From NCBI RefSeq assembly GCF_025751555.1, contig NZ_JAOWLB010000003.1, positions 248,001-312,000 on the forward strand: 64,000 nt of DNA, written 5' to 3'. Positions 1-9,086 of the stretch are shown here, in pieces (position 1 is the stretch's first letter; each line of letters begins with the position of its first letter). The translations under genes were made by a program, and so were the position numbers. A model generated the notes under the pieces. The model was given only the letters and a program-made list of their open reading frames with translations. It was not told where the DNA came from and did not search any database. The stretch is from Ruegeria aquimaris (GTDB lineage Bacteria > Pseudomonadota > Alphaproteobacteria > Rhodobacterales > Rhodobacteraceae).

Positions 1-1464
1 CTCGATCAGCTCCTGTTGCAGCTTCTTTGACCTCACATTCCAGCCGCGCGCGCCCTCGGGGCGTTCGCGGTCCTCGGGACGGATACGCGCCCGCCGGTCG
101 AAATCGGCACTGAAAAAGGCAAAGGCCAGCACGGTGCCATCCGCCGCCGTCATAAACCCACCCAGCCCCGAGACAAAATTCAGCGTGCCGGTCTTGGCGA
201 CCACCCGGATCGGATGATCCCGGATCACCCGCCCCTTGGCATCGCGCATAGGGATATCCTTGAGCAGCCCCGGCAAGGCACCCGCCTTGCCCGCCTGCAC
301 CAGCGCCGCCGCCAGACCGCGCGGCGTCATGCGTGACGCCTCGCCCAACCCGGAATGGTCCACCAGGCTGGTGCCCGCCATGCCATAGCGCTCGGTGGCC
401 CAGGCGCTCATCGCCTGCCCCGACTCCTTCAGCGTGCGCGGCTGTCCGCCGCGCGCGATCGTTGCCGCCAGCCCGACCATCTCGGCGGTCAGGTTGGTCG
501 AGAACTTGAGCATGTCGCGCAGGATCTCGCTCAGCGGTTCGCTATCGTGATGCGCCAGCATCCGCGCGCTTGCGGGCAGGCTGCGGATCACCTCGACCTT
601 GCCCAGAACCACACCGTTCGACCGCGCCAGCGTCTGGAACACATCCCCGGCATAAAGCGCGGGCTTGCGCACCGGCAACCAGCGCGACCCATCCTGGCCC
701 AGCGCCTTGCTTGCGACCGTCCAACTGTCGATGCGCTGATGCTGCTCATAGGTATAGATCGGCAGCGCCCGGTTCACGACCTTCATCTCGGCCATGGCCA
801 CAACCGGTCTGATCTTGTCACTGCGCGCGTCCATGGCGACGGACCAGCCCTTGCCCGCCCGCTTCCACTCGAAATGCACCCGGTTGAAATTCAGCGCGAT
901 GCCGGACACCGCCGGGCTGTATCCCACGTGATCGGGCTGCTCGGGGTCGATGCTGAACACCTCGGGCAAGGCCCCGTCGTACACCTTGAACCCGCCGCGC
1001 ACCTCGCGCAGGCCCGCGGCCTTCATCGCCCGCGCCAGGCTGGCCAGCGCATCGGTATCCAGAACCGGATCCCCGCCCCCCGCCAGGATCAGGTCGCCCT
1101 TCAGCACCCCGTTTTCCACCGGCCCATCTGCCAGCACCCGGGTGCGGAACCGGTGCGAGGGCCCCAGCGCCTCCAGCGCATAGAGCGCGGTCAGCGCCTT
1201 GGCCACGCTCGCGGGCGGCAGGCCGGTCGCGCCCTGCACGGCTTCCAGCTCTTCGCCGGTCTGCGCATTGACCACGGCAAAGCCGATCTCGCCCGACAGG
1301 CCCGCCCGCGCAAGAACCGCCTCGGGCCGGGTCACACCGCTGGCGTCGAACGGGCGCAGGGGCGGGCGCAGCGAGGTGGCGGGCGGCGCGGCAAGCCCGG
1401 CAACCGGGCTCAGCGCCGCGCCGAGGCCCGCCAGGAATACACGTCTGGAAACACAATCAACCAT
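1..1464 (-). CDS. dacB: D-alanyl-D-alanine carboxypeptidase/endopeptidase, PBP4 type (partial, 3' end outside window)
   Basis: Peptidase family S13 enzyme that trims or cleaves peptide cross-links of periplasmic peptidoglycan. The frame stays open from the ATG at 1464 to the window edge (488 codons), so only the extreme C-terminus is missing. Seen: an SxxK motif in PPASVAKALT (Ser86, Lys89), an SGLGEASRMTPRG segment equivalent to the family's SxN region, and KTGTLNFVSG near residue 424. The N-terminus MVDCVSRRVFLAGLGAAL has a twin Arg followed by a hydrophobic stretch and Ala-rich cleavage region, like a Tat signal peptide. The gene is divergent from the permease gene to its right. The family call is firm; export by Tat is inferred. 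Confidence 0.93.
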   Translation of the reverse strand, partial: MVDCVSRRVFLAGLGAALSPVAGLAAPPATSLRPPLRPFDASGVTRPEAVLARAGLSGEIGFAVVNAQTGEELEAVQGATGLPPASVAKALTALYALEALGPSHRFRTRVLADGPVENGVLKGDLILAGGGDPVLDTDALASLARAMKAAGLREVRGGFKVYDGALPEVFSIDPEQPDHVGYSPAVSGIALNFNRVHFEWKRAGKGWSVAMDARSDKIRPVVAMAEMKVVNRALPIYTYEQHQRIDSWTVASKALGQDGSRWLPVRKPALYAGDVFQTLARSNGVVLGKVEVIRSLPASARMLAHHDSEPLSEILRDMLKFSTNLTAEMVGLAATIARGGQPRTLKESGQAMSAWATERYGMAGTSLVDHSGLGEASRMTPRGLAAALVQAGKAGALPGLLKDIPMRDAKGRVIRDHPIRVVAKTGTLNFVSGLGGFMTAADGTVLAFAFFSADFDRRARIRPEDRERPEGARGWNVRSKKLQQELIE

Positions 1465-1549
1465 GCGCCCATAAAAGCGCAGCGCAGACAGACGCACAAG
1501 TGATCCTTTGCGGGCTTTTCGTCCGGTTTCCGGCATGTTACCGGGCAAC

Positions 1550-2377
1550 ATGGGTCGCGCCGTTCTGATCATGTTCCTTGCCATGTCGCTGATTCCCGCC
1601 GGGGACATGGCGGGCAAGCTCCTGACCGGTCAGCATGGCGTCTCGCCCGTCTTTGTCGCCTGGTCCCGCTTTGCGTTGGGACTGCTGGCGATCCTCCCCT
1701 TCGTCCGCGCCCCGGCGCTTGCGCTGCTTCGCGACTGGCGCGTCTGGCTGCGCGCGCTGTTGCTGGCAGGCGGCATCCTTTCGATCCAATCGGCGCTCAA
1801 GACAGAACCGCTCGCCAATGTCTTTGCCGCCTTTTTCGTCGGCCCGATCCTCAGCTATGCGCTATCCGCGCTCTGGCTGCGTGAACCGGTGACATGGACC
1901 CGCTCGGCCCTGATGCTGCTGGGGTTCTGCGGCGTGCTGCTGGTGGTCCGGCCCGGGCTTGGCGGTTCGCTCGGCCTGCTGCTGGCGCTGCTTGCGGGCT
2001 GTTTCTACGGTGCCTTCCTGACCGCCTCGCGCTGGCTCAGCCACCTCGGCACGCCGCTGGCGCTCAGCTTTACGCAACTGGCCATCGCCGGGCTGGTGCT
2101 GACACCCTTCGGTCTCGCCAACCTGCCCGCGCTCGACATAGAGACCGCCGGGCTGACCCTGGCCAGCGCCATGGGCTCGATGCTGGGTAACCTGCTGTTG
2201 CTGGTGGCCTATGCCCGCGCGCCCGCGACCCGGCTGGCCCCACTGGTCTATTTTCAGCTCATCGCCGCCGCCGGTCTTGGCTGGGCGGTGTTCGGCGACC
2301 TGCCCGATCTCTGGACCTGGGCGGGCCTGTCACTGGTGCTGGGCGCCGGTCTCGTCTCGGCGCTCCTGCGCCGCTGA
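1550..2377 (+). CDS. EamA/DMT-family membrane transporter
   Basis: Drug/metabolite transporter superfamily protein of about 275 residues with roughly ten hydrophobic segments in two similar halves, typical of EamA exporters of the inner membrane. Substrate cannot be told from sequence. I chose the ATG at 1550 ([10 protein letters not shown]) because it places the first membrane segment directly at the N-terminus; an ATG at 1535 and a TTG at 1508 are also in frame, and none has a clear ribosome binding site. Its last 48 bases overlap the convergent end of nadD, so the two genes share their 3' ends. Confidence 0.85.
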   Translation: MGRAVLIMFLAMSLIPAGDMAGKLLTGQHGVSPVFVAWSRFALGLLAILPFVRAPALALLRDWRVWLRALLLAGGILSIQSALKTEPLANVFAAFFVGPILSYALSALWLREPVTWTRSALMLLGFCGVLLVVRPGLGGSLGLLLALLAGCFYGAFLTASRWLSHLGTPLALSFTQLAIAGLVLTPFGLANLPALDIETAGLTLASAMGSMLGNLLLLVAYARAPATRLAPLVYFQLIAAAGLGWAVFGDLPDLWTWAGLSLVLGAGLVSALLRR

Positions 2378-2971
2378 CCAGCCCCCCGCCGCCCGGATCC
2401 GGGTCGAGCTGACATCGACCATCGGCACATTGACGAAACACCAGGCGGGCGCCTGCGACCGGCCCAGCAGATGCCGTGCCTCTCCGTCGATGCGATAGGG
2501 CGCATAGGCCCGCGCCGCTGGTGACATCCGGGCCGAGATCCGGTCCCCCGGCCGGGCCACCACGCCCACCGGCACCGTCTCCATGATCCGCCGCCAATCC
2601 TGCCAGCGGTGAAGCTGCGCCAGGTTGTCGGCCCCCATCAACCAGACGAACCGCACCCGGGGATAAAGCCGCCGCAGCGCCGCGATCGTGTCCGCCGTGG
2701 CCCGCGTGCCCAGATGGGTCTCGATATCGGTCACATCGACGCGCGGATGCCGCATCACCGCCCGTGCCGCCTCTATCCGCCGCACCAGCGGCGCCGGTCC
2801 CCGCGCCTTGAGCGGGTTGCCCGGCGTCACCAGCCACCAGACCCGGTCCAGCCCGAACATCTTCAGCGCCTCGCGCGTCACATGTACATGGCCCGCGTGC
2901 GGCGGATCGAACGACCCGCCAAACAGCCCAATCACCTGGCCGGGCCGCGCATATGGAAACCCTTGTCTCAT
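2330..2971 (-). CDS. nadD: Nicotinate-nucleotide adenylyltransferase
   Basis: Transfers AMP from ATP to nicotinate mononucleotide, giving deamido-NAD in the cytoplasm. The 213-residue protein shows the nucleotidyltransferase motif [11 protein letters not shown] near residue 18 and the C-terminal SSTRIRA motif that replaces the ISSTxIR signature of the family. Length is normal. The tail after SSTRIRA is coded inside the convergent overlap with the DMT transporter gene. The next NAD step, NadE, is also in this window at 22106-23764 but in a separate locus. In many bacteria nadD is followed by rsfS; here it is not. Confidence 0.95.
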   Translation of the reverse strand: MRQGFPYARPGQVIGLFGGSFDPPHAGHVHVTREALKMFGLDRVWWLVTPGNPLKARGPAPLVRRIEAARAVMRHPRVDVTDIETHLGTRATADTIAALRRLYPRVRFVWLMGADNLAQLHRWQDWRRIMETVPVGVVARPGDRISARMSPAARAYAPYRIDGEARHLLGRSQAPAWCFVNVPMVDVSSTRIRAAGGWSAAQERRDETGAQHQ

Positions 2972-3004
2972 GGCCGTCTTGCTTGGCGCTTGCGTCCCGC
3001 CTTG

Positions 3005-3475
3005 TCAATCGGCAGGCCGCACCGCATCGCCCAGCCTGATCAGGCCCGGTTCCAGCACCTCGGCGCACCAGCCGCCATGCCCGCGCACCGCCGAATAGCC
3101 ACCGGGGCCAAATGTCTCCTCCATCCGGGAACAGGGCGCACAGACCACCGTCAAGCGCAGAACCGCACCGCCCACCCGCAAAGGCCGATCCTTGAGCGCC
3201 GCCAGGTTGATCCCCTCGACCACGATATTGCGCCGCAGATCGAACGGAGAGACCGCCCCGCGCCCCAGATACGACCCGATGGCACCCAGATGCTCGCCTT
3301 GCACCAGCGTCACCGCCCGCTTGCCGGGCCGCCCGTGATCGCCCGCCAGACCATCAAGCCCGACAGGAACCGCGTCAACCGCGACCAGCGCCGCGCGCCG
3401 CTCGGGCCGCAGCCCGATCCAGCCGACCCGCCCCGGCTGCGCCCAGCCCGCGATCAGCGTTTTCAGCTCCGTCAT
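3005..3475 (-). CDS. MOSC domain protein
   Basis: A protein of about 156 residues with the MOSC fold, the sulfur-carrier domain found at the C-terminus of molybdenum cofactor sulfurases and in mARC/YiiM-like enzymes. Seen: GLAGDHGRPGKRAVTLVQ, RRNIVVEG and VVCAPCSRME, the last carrying the conserved Cys near residue 115. It stands alone, without the beta-barrel domain. The ATG at 3475 has a GGAG seven bases upstream; a GTG one codon earlier is less likely. It follows nadD upstream on the same strand with a 33-base gap. Substrate unknown; a role in handling Mo cofactor or N-hydroxylated compounds is an inference from the family. Confidence 0.85.
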   Translation of the reverse strand: MTELKTLIAGWAQPGRVGWIGLRPERRAALVAVDAVPVGLDGLAGDHGRPGKRAVTLVQGEHLGAIGSYLGRGAVSPFDLRRNIVVEGINLAALKDRPLRVGGAVLRLTVVCAPCSRMEETFGPGGYSAVRGHGGWCAEVLEPGLIRLGDAVRPAD

Positions 3476-3573
3476 CACTCTTCTCCGCTGCGATGGCCCA
3501 GGTCACGTACGGCTTGCATCAAACAAGCGGAACCATCCCGCGCAAATCACAACCACGGCACTACCAAGGAAAA

Positions 3574-3599
3574 GGCCCCGACCGTTTCCGGTCGGGGCC
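3574..3599 (-). terminator. Rho-independent terminator after the acidic protein gene
   Basis: Perfect 11-bp GC-rich stem (GGCCCCGACCG with CGGTCGGGGCC) and a 4-base loop. Read on the minus strand it is followed by TTTTCC, so it fits termination of the 3633-4505 gene, whose stop lies 34 bases before it. The T-run is short. Confidence 0.8.
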
Positions 3600-3632
3600 C
3601 AGATGCAGCGGCCGAAACCGTAGCATAAGGTA

Positions 3633-4505
3633 TCAGGCAAAGATGAAATCGCCGCTGTCATCGACCGAGATATGAAGGTCGATCTCGTTGACCGGATCCA
3701 CCGTTCCCTTGTCACCCGGCAGCGCAAAGCCGATACCGTCAGGCAGCGGATCGGGTGCGGTCCCGTTGGTATTGTAGTCGCCATAGGCGTAATACTCGGT
3801 CGTTTGCAACCCGCCCTTGATCACCACGCCCATCAGGTCCGCATCCGGTTCCAGGAACGGAACATTGGTGTCGTCATTGATCAGTGCGAACAGGAAGTCG
3901 TCGATATAATCGTCCAGGTCATTGCCCTGGGCCGCAACGAATTCGTCGGTGTAGTCCACCTTGATCGTGTAATAGCCATCGCCACTGGTGTCGCCCACGG
4001 TCTGGTTGAACACGAACACGACATGCGAGATGTCCTGCCCCCATTCCGGGAAGTCATCGCTGGGCGGCTCGACCGGGCAATAGGTGCCGGTGTTGGCCAG
4101 TTTCAGGCTGTCTTCGCGGTCTTCGCCCACGCTGGTGGCGCGAATGCCAATCTCGGCATTGGCCAGTTCCGCCAGACTGGAAATGCCCAGTTCGGCCATC
4201 GTAAAGGTCAGCGTCCCCGAGGTCGTGTCCGCGTCATTGCCGCCGACGGTGCCGATCTCTTCGGCGATGTCGAACCCGTCCAGCCTGTCGCCGTCGCTAT
4301 CGCTGCCTTTCATGTTGTTGCCACCGGACAGCTTCGAGATATCCCCGCCGTTATTTCCGATGTCGATGAAGAACCCGTTCAGGTCGGCAATCCCGCTCAC
4401 CAGCTCGTAGGTGAACGTGATATTGCCAAAACCGTCATCGGTCGCGATCACCTCGACGGTCACATCGCCAGAGGTCAAAGTCCATTTCACAGAGTCACAA
4501 GTCAT
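3633..4505 (-). CDS. Acidic protein of unknown function, probably secreted
   Basis: Not recognised. The 290-residue product is very rich in Asp, Gly, Asn and Thr and poor in Lys/Arg, with no classical signal peptide and no membrane segment. Two halves can be seen: residues 1 to about 135 alternate beta-like stretches with Asp/Gly loops (IGNNGGDISKL, GSDSDGDRLDGF), and the rest contains GDTSGDGYYTIKVDYT and EYYAYGDYNTNGTAP. Composition and Asp/Gly loops resemble Ca-binding beta-sandwich domains of type I secreted proteins, but no clear RTX nonapeptide is present. The start ATG at 4505 has no convincing ribosome binding site. It sits alone, with an AT-rich region upstream and a strong terminator downstream. 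The function is open. Confidence 0.75.
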   Translation of the reverse strand: MTCDSVKWTLTSGDVTVEVIATDDGFGNITFTYELVSGIADLNGFFIDIGNNGGDISKLSGGNNMKGSDSDGDRLDGFDIAEEIGTVGGNDADTTSGTLTFTMAELGISSLAELANAEIGIRATSVGEDREDSLKLANTGTYCPVEPPSDDFPEWGQDISHVVFVFNQTVGDTSGDGYYTIKVDYTDEFVAAQGNDLDDYIDDFLFALINDDTNVPFLEPDADLMGVVIKGGLQTTEYYAYGDYNTNGTAPDPLPDGIGFALPGDKGTVDPVNEIDLHISVDDSGDFIFA

Positions 4506-4876
4506 TTAATATTTGCCCCACTCAGTATGTCCTTTGGCATCCCAATCTGGTGAAGCCAAAGCCCTAACAGGTGACACATTACCATTTATGCATGTTTTGA
4601 ATATGATATATATCAAAATGTGAATATTATGGGGAATCTCGGGAAAATGACTCGCCCTTTGGTTTATCCACATTCACTTCAGGCTGCGCTTTGCCACCAA
4701 ACAGCTACGCGGGATTGCGCCCCCAAAGTGACCTCCTGGCAGCATCAGGCGACCGAGTGATTCGATTTCGCCCCGATTTGGCCCCTTCAACCAGCACGCA
4801 GACGCTGGCGCATTGTCCCGCGACCGATGTTTCTGTAACAGGGCCTGCAAACAGAATTACCAACCGGAGTCGACCG
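4506..4876. other. 371-base intergenic region between divergent genes
   Basis: No gene seen. The left part (about 4560-4640) is distinctly AT-rich (for example ATATGATATATATCAAAATG) and probably holds the promoter of the acidic protein gene. The right 200 bases are GC-rich and form a long 5' region before ettA; an in-frame TTG at 4691 would add 62 residues to EttA but they lack similarity to the family. No riboswitch class was recognised. Confidence 0.6.
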
Positions 4877-6532
<1,656 letters not shown>

Positions 6533-6584
6533 CTCACGGCGAGATTGATCGGGCGGCTACGGCGGTCACATTTCGCAAGACTGC

Positions 6585-6608
6585 GTAGGGTGGGCAATAT
6601 TGCCCACC
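6585..6608. repeat. REP palindrome A
   Basis: GTAGGGTGGGCAATATTGCCCACC, an imperfect palindrome with GTAGGGTGGG at its left end. It belongs to the same family as three other copies within 410 bases and lies just beyond ettA, outside the RAYT gene. Confidence 0.8.
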
Positions 6609-6640
6609 ACCTCCATCCGCACCACGCAGGGCGGAAAAAC

Positions 6641-6667
6641 GTAGGGTGGGTTTGAAACCCACCCTAC
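6641..6667. repeat. REP palindrome B, supplying the RAYT stop codon
   Basis: GTAGGGTGGG-TTTGAAA-CCCACCCTAC, a palindrome with 10-base arms. On the minus strand the in-frame TAG of the RAYT reading frame (6664-6666) is part of this repeat, so gene end and REP are fused. Confidence 0.85.
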
Positions 6668-6939
6668 GCAAACTCCCCAAATCGTCCCTCGGGTATGACA
6701 CCCGACCAATCCGCCTCGATCCGCCCTTCCCTAATGTCCCGGTGGATCGACGAGTACGGCCAGTCAACTGGCCGTTCCGCCAACCCATGTTTCACCGGAT
6801 TGAGCCAGCAATAACGCATATGCGCTTCGTAATCGGCGGTATCCCGGATATGATGCTCCCAGAACCGGCGCTGCCATATCCCGGCGTCACCCTTCGCCAC
6901 TTTGCTGCCACTGCGCGCGCATCGCATACCTGCCACGTC

Positions 6940-6963
6940 GGTGGGTTGAAAACCCACCCTACG
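6940..6963. repeat. REP palindrome C, inside the RAYT gene
   Basis: GGTGGGTTGAAAACCCACCCTACG, same family as copies A, B and D. It is opposite in orientation to copy D, with 8 bases between them, so C and D form an inverted pair inside the transposase frame. Confidence 0.85.
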
Positions 6964-6971
6964 CGACCCCT

Positions 6972-6994
6972 GTAGGGTGGGTTTTGAACCCACC
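6972..6994. repeat. REP palindrome D, inside the RAYT gene
   Basis: GTAGGGTGGG-TTTTGAA-CCCACC. It is partner of copy C in a BIME-like pair. In the C-terminal RAYT frame, C, D and flanks encode GSKPTLQGSRRVGFQPTD without a stop. Confidence 0.85.
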
Positions 6995-7359
6995 GCGCCG
7001 ATCTCCTGTGACCGCACCGCCTGGAGAACCGCGCCTTGATCGCGCCCCAGCGTGTCGAGAAGTCGGCATCCCCTTCCGGCAAGGTCCAGATCGCATGCAG
7101 GTGATCCGGCAGAACCACCCAGGCGTCGATTCCGAACGGCCGCGCGCGCCGTGTCTGGCTGACCGCATCGCGCAACAGCTGCACCTGATCCACCAGCAGG
7201 TCACCGCCGCATCTGCTCAGCGCCACCGTGAAGAAGATTGTTGCGCCAGGCCGCTGAGGTCTGATGTAGCACGCCATCGCCAAGCCATAGCGCAACCTGG
7301 TTAACGGATGATCAACGCGGCCCTGTCGCATCGCTCTCCCACGGCCGCGCGACAGCCCG

Positions 7360-7407
7360 GTACAAAACGGTCAATCCGCCCTCTGGAGCCTGTACAAAAC
7401 GGTCAAT
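7360..7407. promoter_or_regulatory. Two identical 16-bp direct repeats, possible operator
   Basis: GTACAAAACGGTCAAT occurs at 7360-7375 and again at 7392-7407, 32 bases apart start to start, close to three helical turns. Such phased repeats suit cooperative binding of a regulator to one DNA face. They lie about 135 bases upstream of the small membrane protein gene at 7541 and beyond the RAYT start. No regulator gene is adjacent, so the function is an inference. Confidence 0.5.
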
Positions 7408-7540
7408 TCGCGCCGAAGACAAACAGGAGCGGTCGACGGAAAATTACGGGATTAACACAATATGAACACATTTCGCGTTAATGTATTGCATCAACGGAGA
7501 CGTCTCATCGTCATGTCTTGAGGATCCGGGGAGAGGAAAC

Positions 7541-7756
7541 ATGGCTTGGCTCGGCATAGTTCTGGGAACCCTTGCAGGTCTCATGACCAGCATTTCCGCC
7601 TGTGTGCTCTGGGACTTGCCCTTGTGGGTCGGCTTGCTGCTCTACCCCGCGATCGGGTCCGCCGTCGCCATCTGCATCATCCTCTTGCTGCTGCTGCGCA
7701 GCGAGCAAACGCCTGGCGCCGACCCGATGGGCGACGTCAGGACGGTTACAGGTTAG
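7541..7756 (+). CDS. Small two-helix membrane protein of unknown function
   Basis: 71-residue protein starting MAWLGIVLGTLAGLMTSISA, with two hydrophobic segments (about residues 2-24 and 27-52) and a polar tail SEQTPGADPMGDVRTVTG. The ATG at 7541 follows GGGGAGAGGAAAC, a good ribosome binding site, which decides against an earlier ATG at 7481. No family recognised. The upstream 263 bases hold the direct repeats and an AT-rich probable promoter. It is convergent with the DUF2892 gene, only 6 bases away. Confidence 0.65.
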   Translation: MAWLGIVLGTLAGLMTSISACVLWDLPLWVGLLLYPAIGSAVAICIILLLLLRSEQTPGADPMGDVRTVTG

Positions 7757-7762
7757 ACGGGA

Positions 7763-7963
7763 TCAGAACGCGGTACCGGCCTTGAAACCCAGCTTTTTCA
7801 ACACCATGGCCGCCGGGCAAAAGCCGGTGATCGAAGATTGAATCAAGTTCACGCCGATAAAAACGGTGAGCCACATCCACAGCGGCGAAACCAGCGCGGT
7901 CAGCACTACGCTGAGCAGAACCATGAAGCCGGCAAACATCATCACGGCACGATCGAGGGTCAT
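7763..7963 (-). CDS. DUF2892 (YgaP-type transmembrane domain) protein
   Basis: 66-residue inner-membrane protein made of a helical hairpin: MTLDRAVMMFAGFMVLLSVVLTALVSPLW, then WLTVFIGVNLIQSSITGFCPAAMVLKKLGF. The GFCPAAxxLxxLG ending is the mark of this family, which occurs alone or behind a rhodanese domain as in YgaP and is often tied to sulfide or persulfide handling. The ATG at 7963 is preceded by AGGAG. The gene lies behind trxC on the same strand but has its own promoter with an ATTC-N8-GAAT operator (8035-8050). A second member of the family is at 60037-60228. Confidence 0.88.
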   Translation of the reverse strand: MTLDRAVMMFAGFMVLLSVVLTALVSPLWMWLTVFIGVNLIQSSITGFCPAAMVLKKLGFKAGTAF

Positions 7964-8011
7964 TCATCCAACTCCTGAATAGCGCCGGGCACCCCGCCCG
8001 ACCTTGACTTC

Positions 8012-8050
8012 AATGTAGCCTCGATTTCATTCACATTCAAGTATGAGAAT
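8012..8050 (-). promoter_or_regulatory. Promoter with ATTC-N8-GAAT operator (SqrR/BigR type)
   Basis: On the minus strand the order is ATTCTCATACTTGAAT (8050-8035), which is exactly ATTC-N8-GAAT, with TTGAAT (8040-8035) serving as a -35 element, 17 bases, then TACATT (8017-8012) as -10. The operator thus covers the -35 box. ATTC-N8-GAAT is the site reported for SqrR of Rhodobacter capsulatus, an ArsR-type repressor released by persulfides. The driven gene is the DUF2892 gene 48 bases downstream of the -10. No repressor gene of this family is in the window. Confidence 0.68.
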
Positions 8051-8056
8051 GTAATA

Positions 8057-8482
8057 TCAGTTCTGAATCCAGCTCACGATCTGCCCGGCCCGCATCGCGC
8101 CCGACTGCCGTTTCTTTTCCTTGCCGCGTTCAAAGGCGACCATGGTAGGAATACCCCGGATGGCATATCGCCCGCCGGTCGACTGGTGCCTTTGCGTGTC
8201 GAGCTTGACCAACCGCGCCTGCCCGACAAGGGTGCCTGCCGCCTTGGCATATTCGGGGCCCATCATCTTGCACGGTCCGCACCACGGCGCCCAGAAATCG
8301 ACGACCAGAGGCAAGTCATCGTTTTTCTTTGCTTTTTCCAGGATGGCAGGATCAACATCCACCGCTTCCCCGGTCACCAGACCCTGGCCGCATTTGCCGC
8401 ACTTGGCCCCGGCGGTCAACCGTTCCTCGGGCACCCGGTTCAATTGCCCGCAGGCCAGGCAGGTCAAAGTCTTGTCACCCAT
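8057..8482 (-). CDS. trxC: Thioredoxin 2 (zinc-ribbon thioredoxin)
   Basis: 141-residue cytoplasmic disulfide reductase. Residues 8-33 hold two Cys pairs (CLAC and CGKC) that form the zinc ribbon specific to TrxC; the thioredoxin fold follows with VDFWAPWCGPCKMMGPE (active-site Cys68 and Cys71) and the cis-Pro segment RGIPTM. The ATG at 8482 has CGGAGGCG upstream, which decides against a longer frame that begins near 8515. It lies between the membrane protein gene at 8563 and the DUF2892 gene, all on the minus strand. Confidence 0.95.
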   Translation of the reverse strand: MGDKTLTCLACGQLNRVPEERLTAGAKCGKCGQGLVTGEAVDVDPAILEKAKKNDDLPLVVDFWAPWCGPCKMMGPEYAKAAGTLVGQARLVKLDTQRHQSTGGRYAIRGIPTMVAFERGKEKKRQSGAMRAGQIVSWIQN

Positions 8483-8529
8483 GTCGCGCCTCCGACGTTC
8501 ATATTCGGAAATTGACATAGGTTGTGAAA

Positions 8530-8551
8530 GGTGGGGCCGCAAGACCCCACC
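8530..8551 (-). terminator. Hairpin between the 8563 gene and trxC
   Basis: GGTGGGG/CCCCACC stem of 7 bp with an 8-base loop. On the minus strand it is followed by TTTC only, so it is a weak or partial terminator for the membrane protein gene upstream. Confidence 0.45.
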
Positions 8552-8562
8552 CTCTGATCGCG

Positions 8563-8931
8563 TCACGCTGCCAGACGCCGCGCAGATGATGGGACGACGG
8601 GTTTTCCCGGACCACCGGGCAGGGGCACGATCTCTGCGCCGGGTTTCTTCGCGCGCTGCAACAGGCGGCGTGAGAGCACCCAGACCACCGGCACCATCAC
8701 CGCCCCTGCGGTCAGCCCCACGAGCAACCCCAGAGTATCCGGCCACAAGAGGCCGGCGGTCAGGTAACCCGCTCCCACCGGAGCAAGGGACGTTGAAACA
8801 AGCGACGCGACAGAGGCGAACAACTGCCTGTGCGCCCATTTGGGCCCGTCCGGATCGTGTGCGAGACCAAACGCCCAGGCATAGACAAGCACCGCCAGCG
8901 ACAAACCGGCAACGCCCACCAGAATCTGCAT
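8563..8931 (-). CDS. Membrane protein of unknown function
   Basis: 122-residue protein beginning MQILVGVAGLSLAVLVYAWA. Three hydrophobic segments are visible: about residues 1-21, 38-62 and 68-90. A basic and Pro-rich tail follows (SRRLLQRAKKPGAEIVPLPGG). The ATG at 8931 has GGAG seven bases before it, whereas the longer version needs a TTG at 8943 with no site. No family recognised. It precedes trxC on the same strand with a weak hairpin between, so a shared transcript is possible. Confidence 0.65.
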   Translation of the reverse strand: MQILVGVAGLSLAVLVYAWAFGLAHDPDGPKWAHRQLFASVASLVSTSLAPVGAGYLTAGLLWPDTLGLLVGLTAGAVMVPVVWVLSRRLLQRAKKPGAEIVPLPGGPGKPVVPSSARRLAA

Positions 8932-9086
8932 GATATTCTCCAAGCTCAGGGCGCCGGATACCCGTCGGGTCCACTCTGGCCCGTCACACTGAGTCGGGCG
9001 CCCGAGTGAGAAGCATATCGCTTTCCTATTCTTGGAAAAGCGGGATTTTTCGCAAATTCATGGGCTGGCAGCTTTCGGCTGCAAGC

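Larger units (their letters stand above)
6664..7277 (-). pseudogene. REP-associated tyrosine transposase (RAYT), frameshifted and invaded by a REP pair
   Basis: IS200/IS605-like Y1 transposase of the RAYT group, which acts on REP hairpins. The N-terminal part starts MACYIRPQRPGATIFFTV at 7277 and carries the HUH motif in VVLPDHLHAIWTLPEGDADF. The C-terminal part contains GIWQRRFWEHHIRD and RYCWLNPVKHGLAERPVDWP, with the presumed catalytic Tyr. The two parts lie in different frames; the break is at about 7020-7021, where restoring one G (AGG GCG instead of AGGCG) rejoins FSR with AVRSQEIG. Between break and C-terminal part lie two inverted REP copies (6940-6994) that are stop-free in the C-terminal frame. 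The gene is therefore probably dead, though it was once readable through the repeats. Confidence 0.85.

Noticed and set aside
7440-7500. ATTAAC...GTTAAT inverted repeat before the small membrane protein gene
   Set aside because: Arms are short, the centre is 20 bases and AT-rich sequence makes chance likely.
9068-9082. Hairpin GCAGC-TTTCG-GCTGC behind the thioesterase gene as terminator
   Set aside because: Only 5 bp and no T-run on the minus strand; too weak to list.
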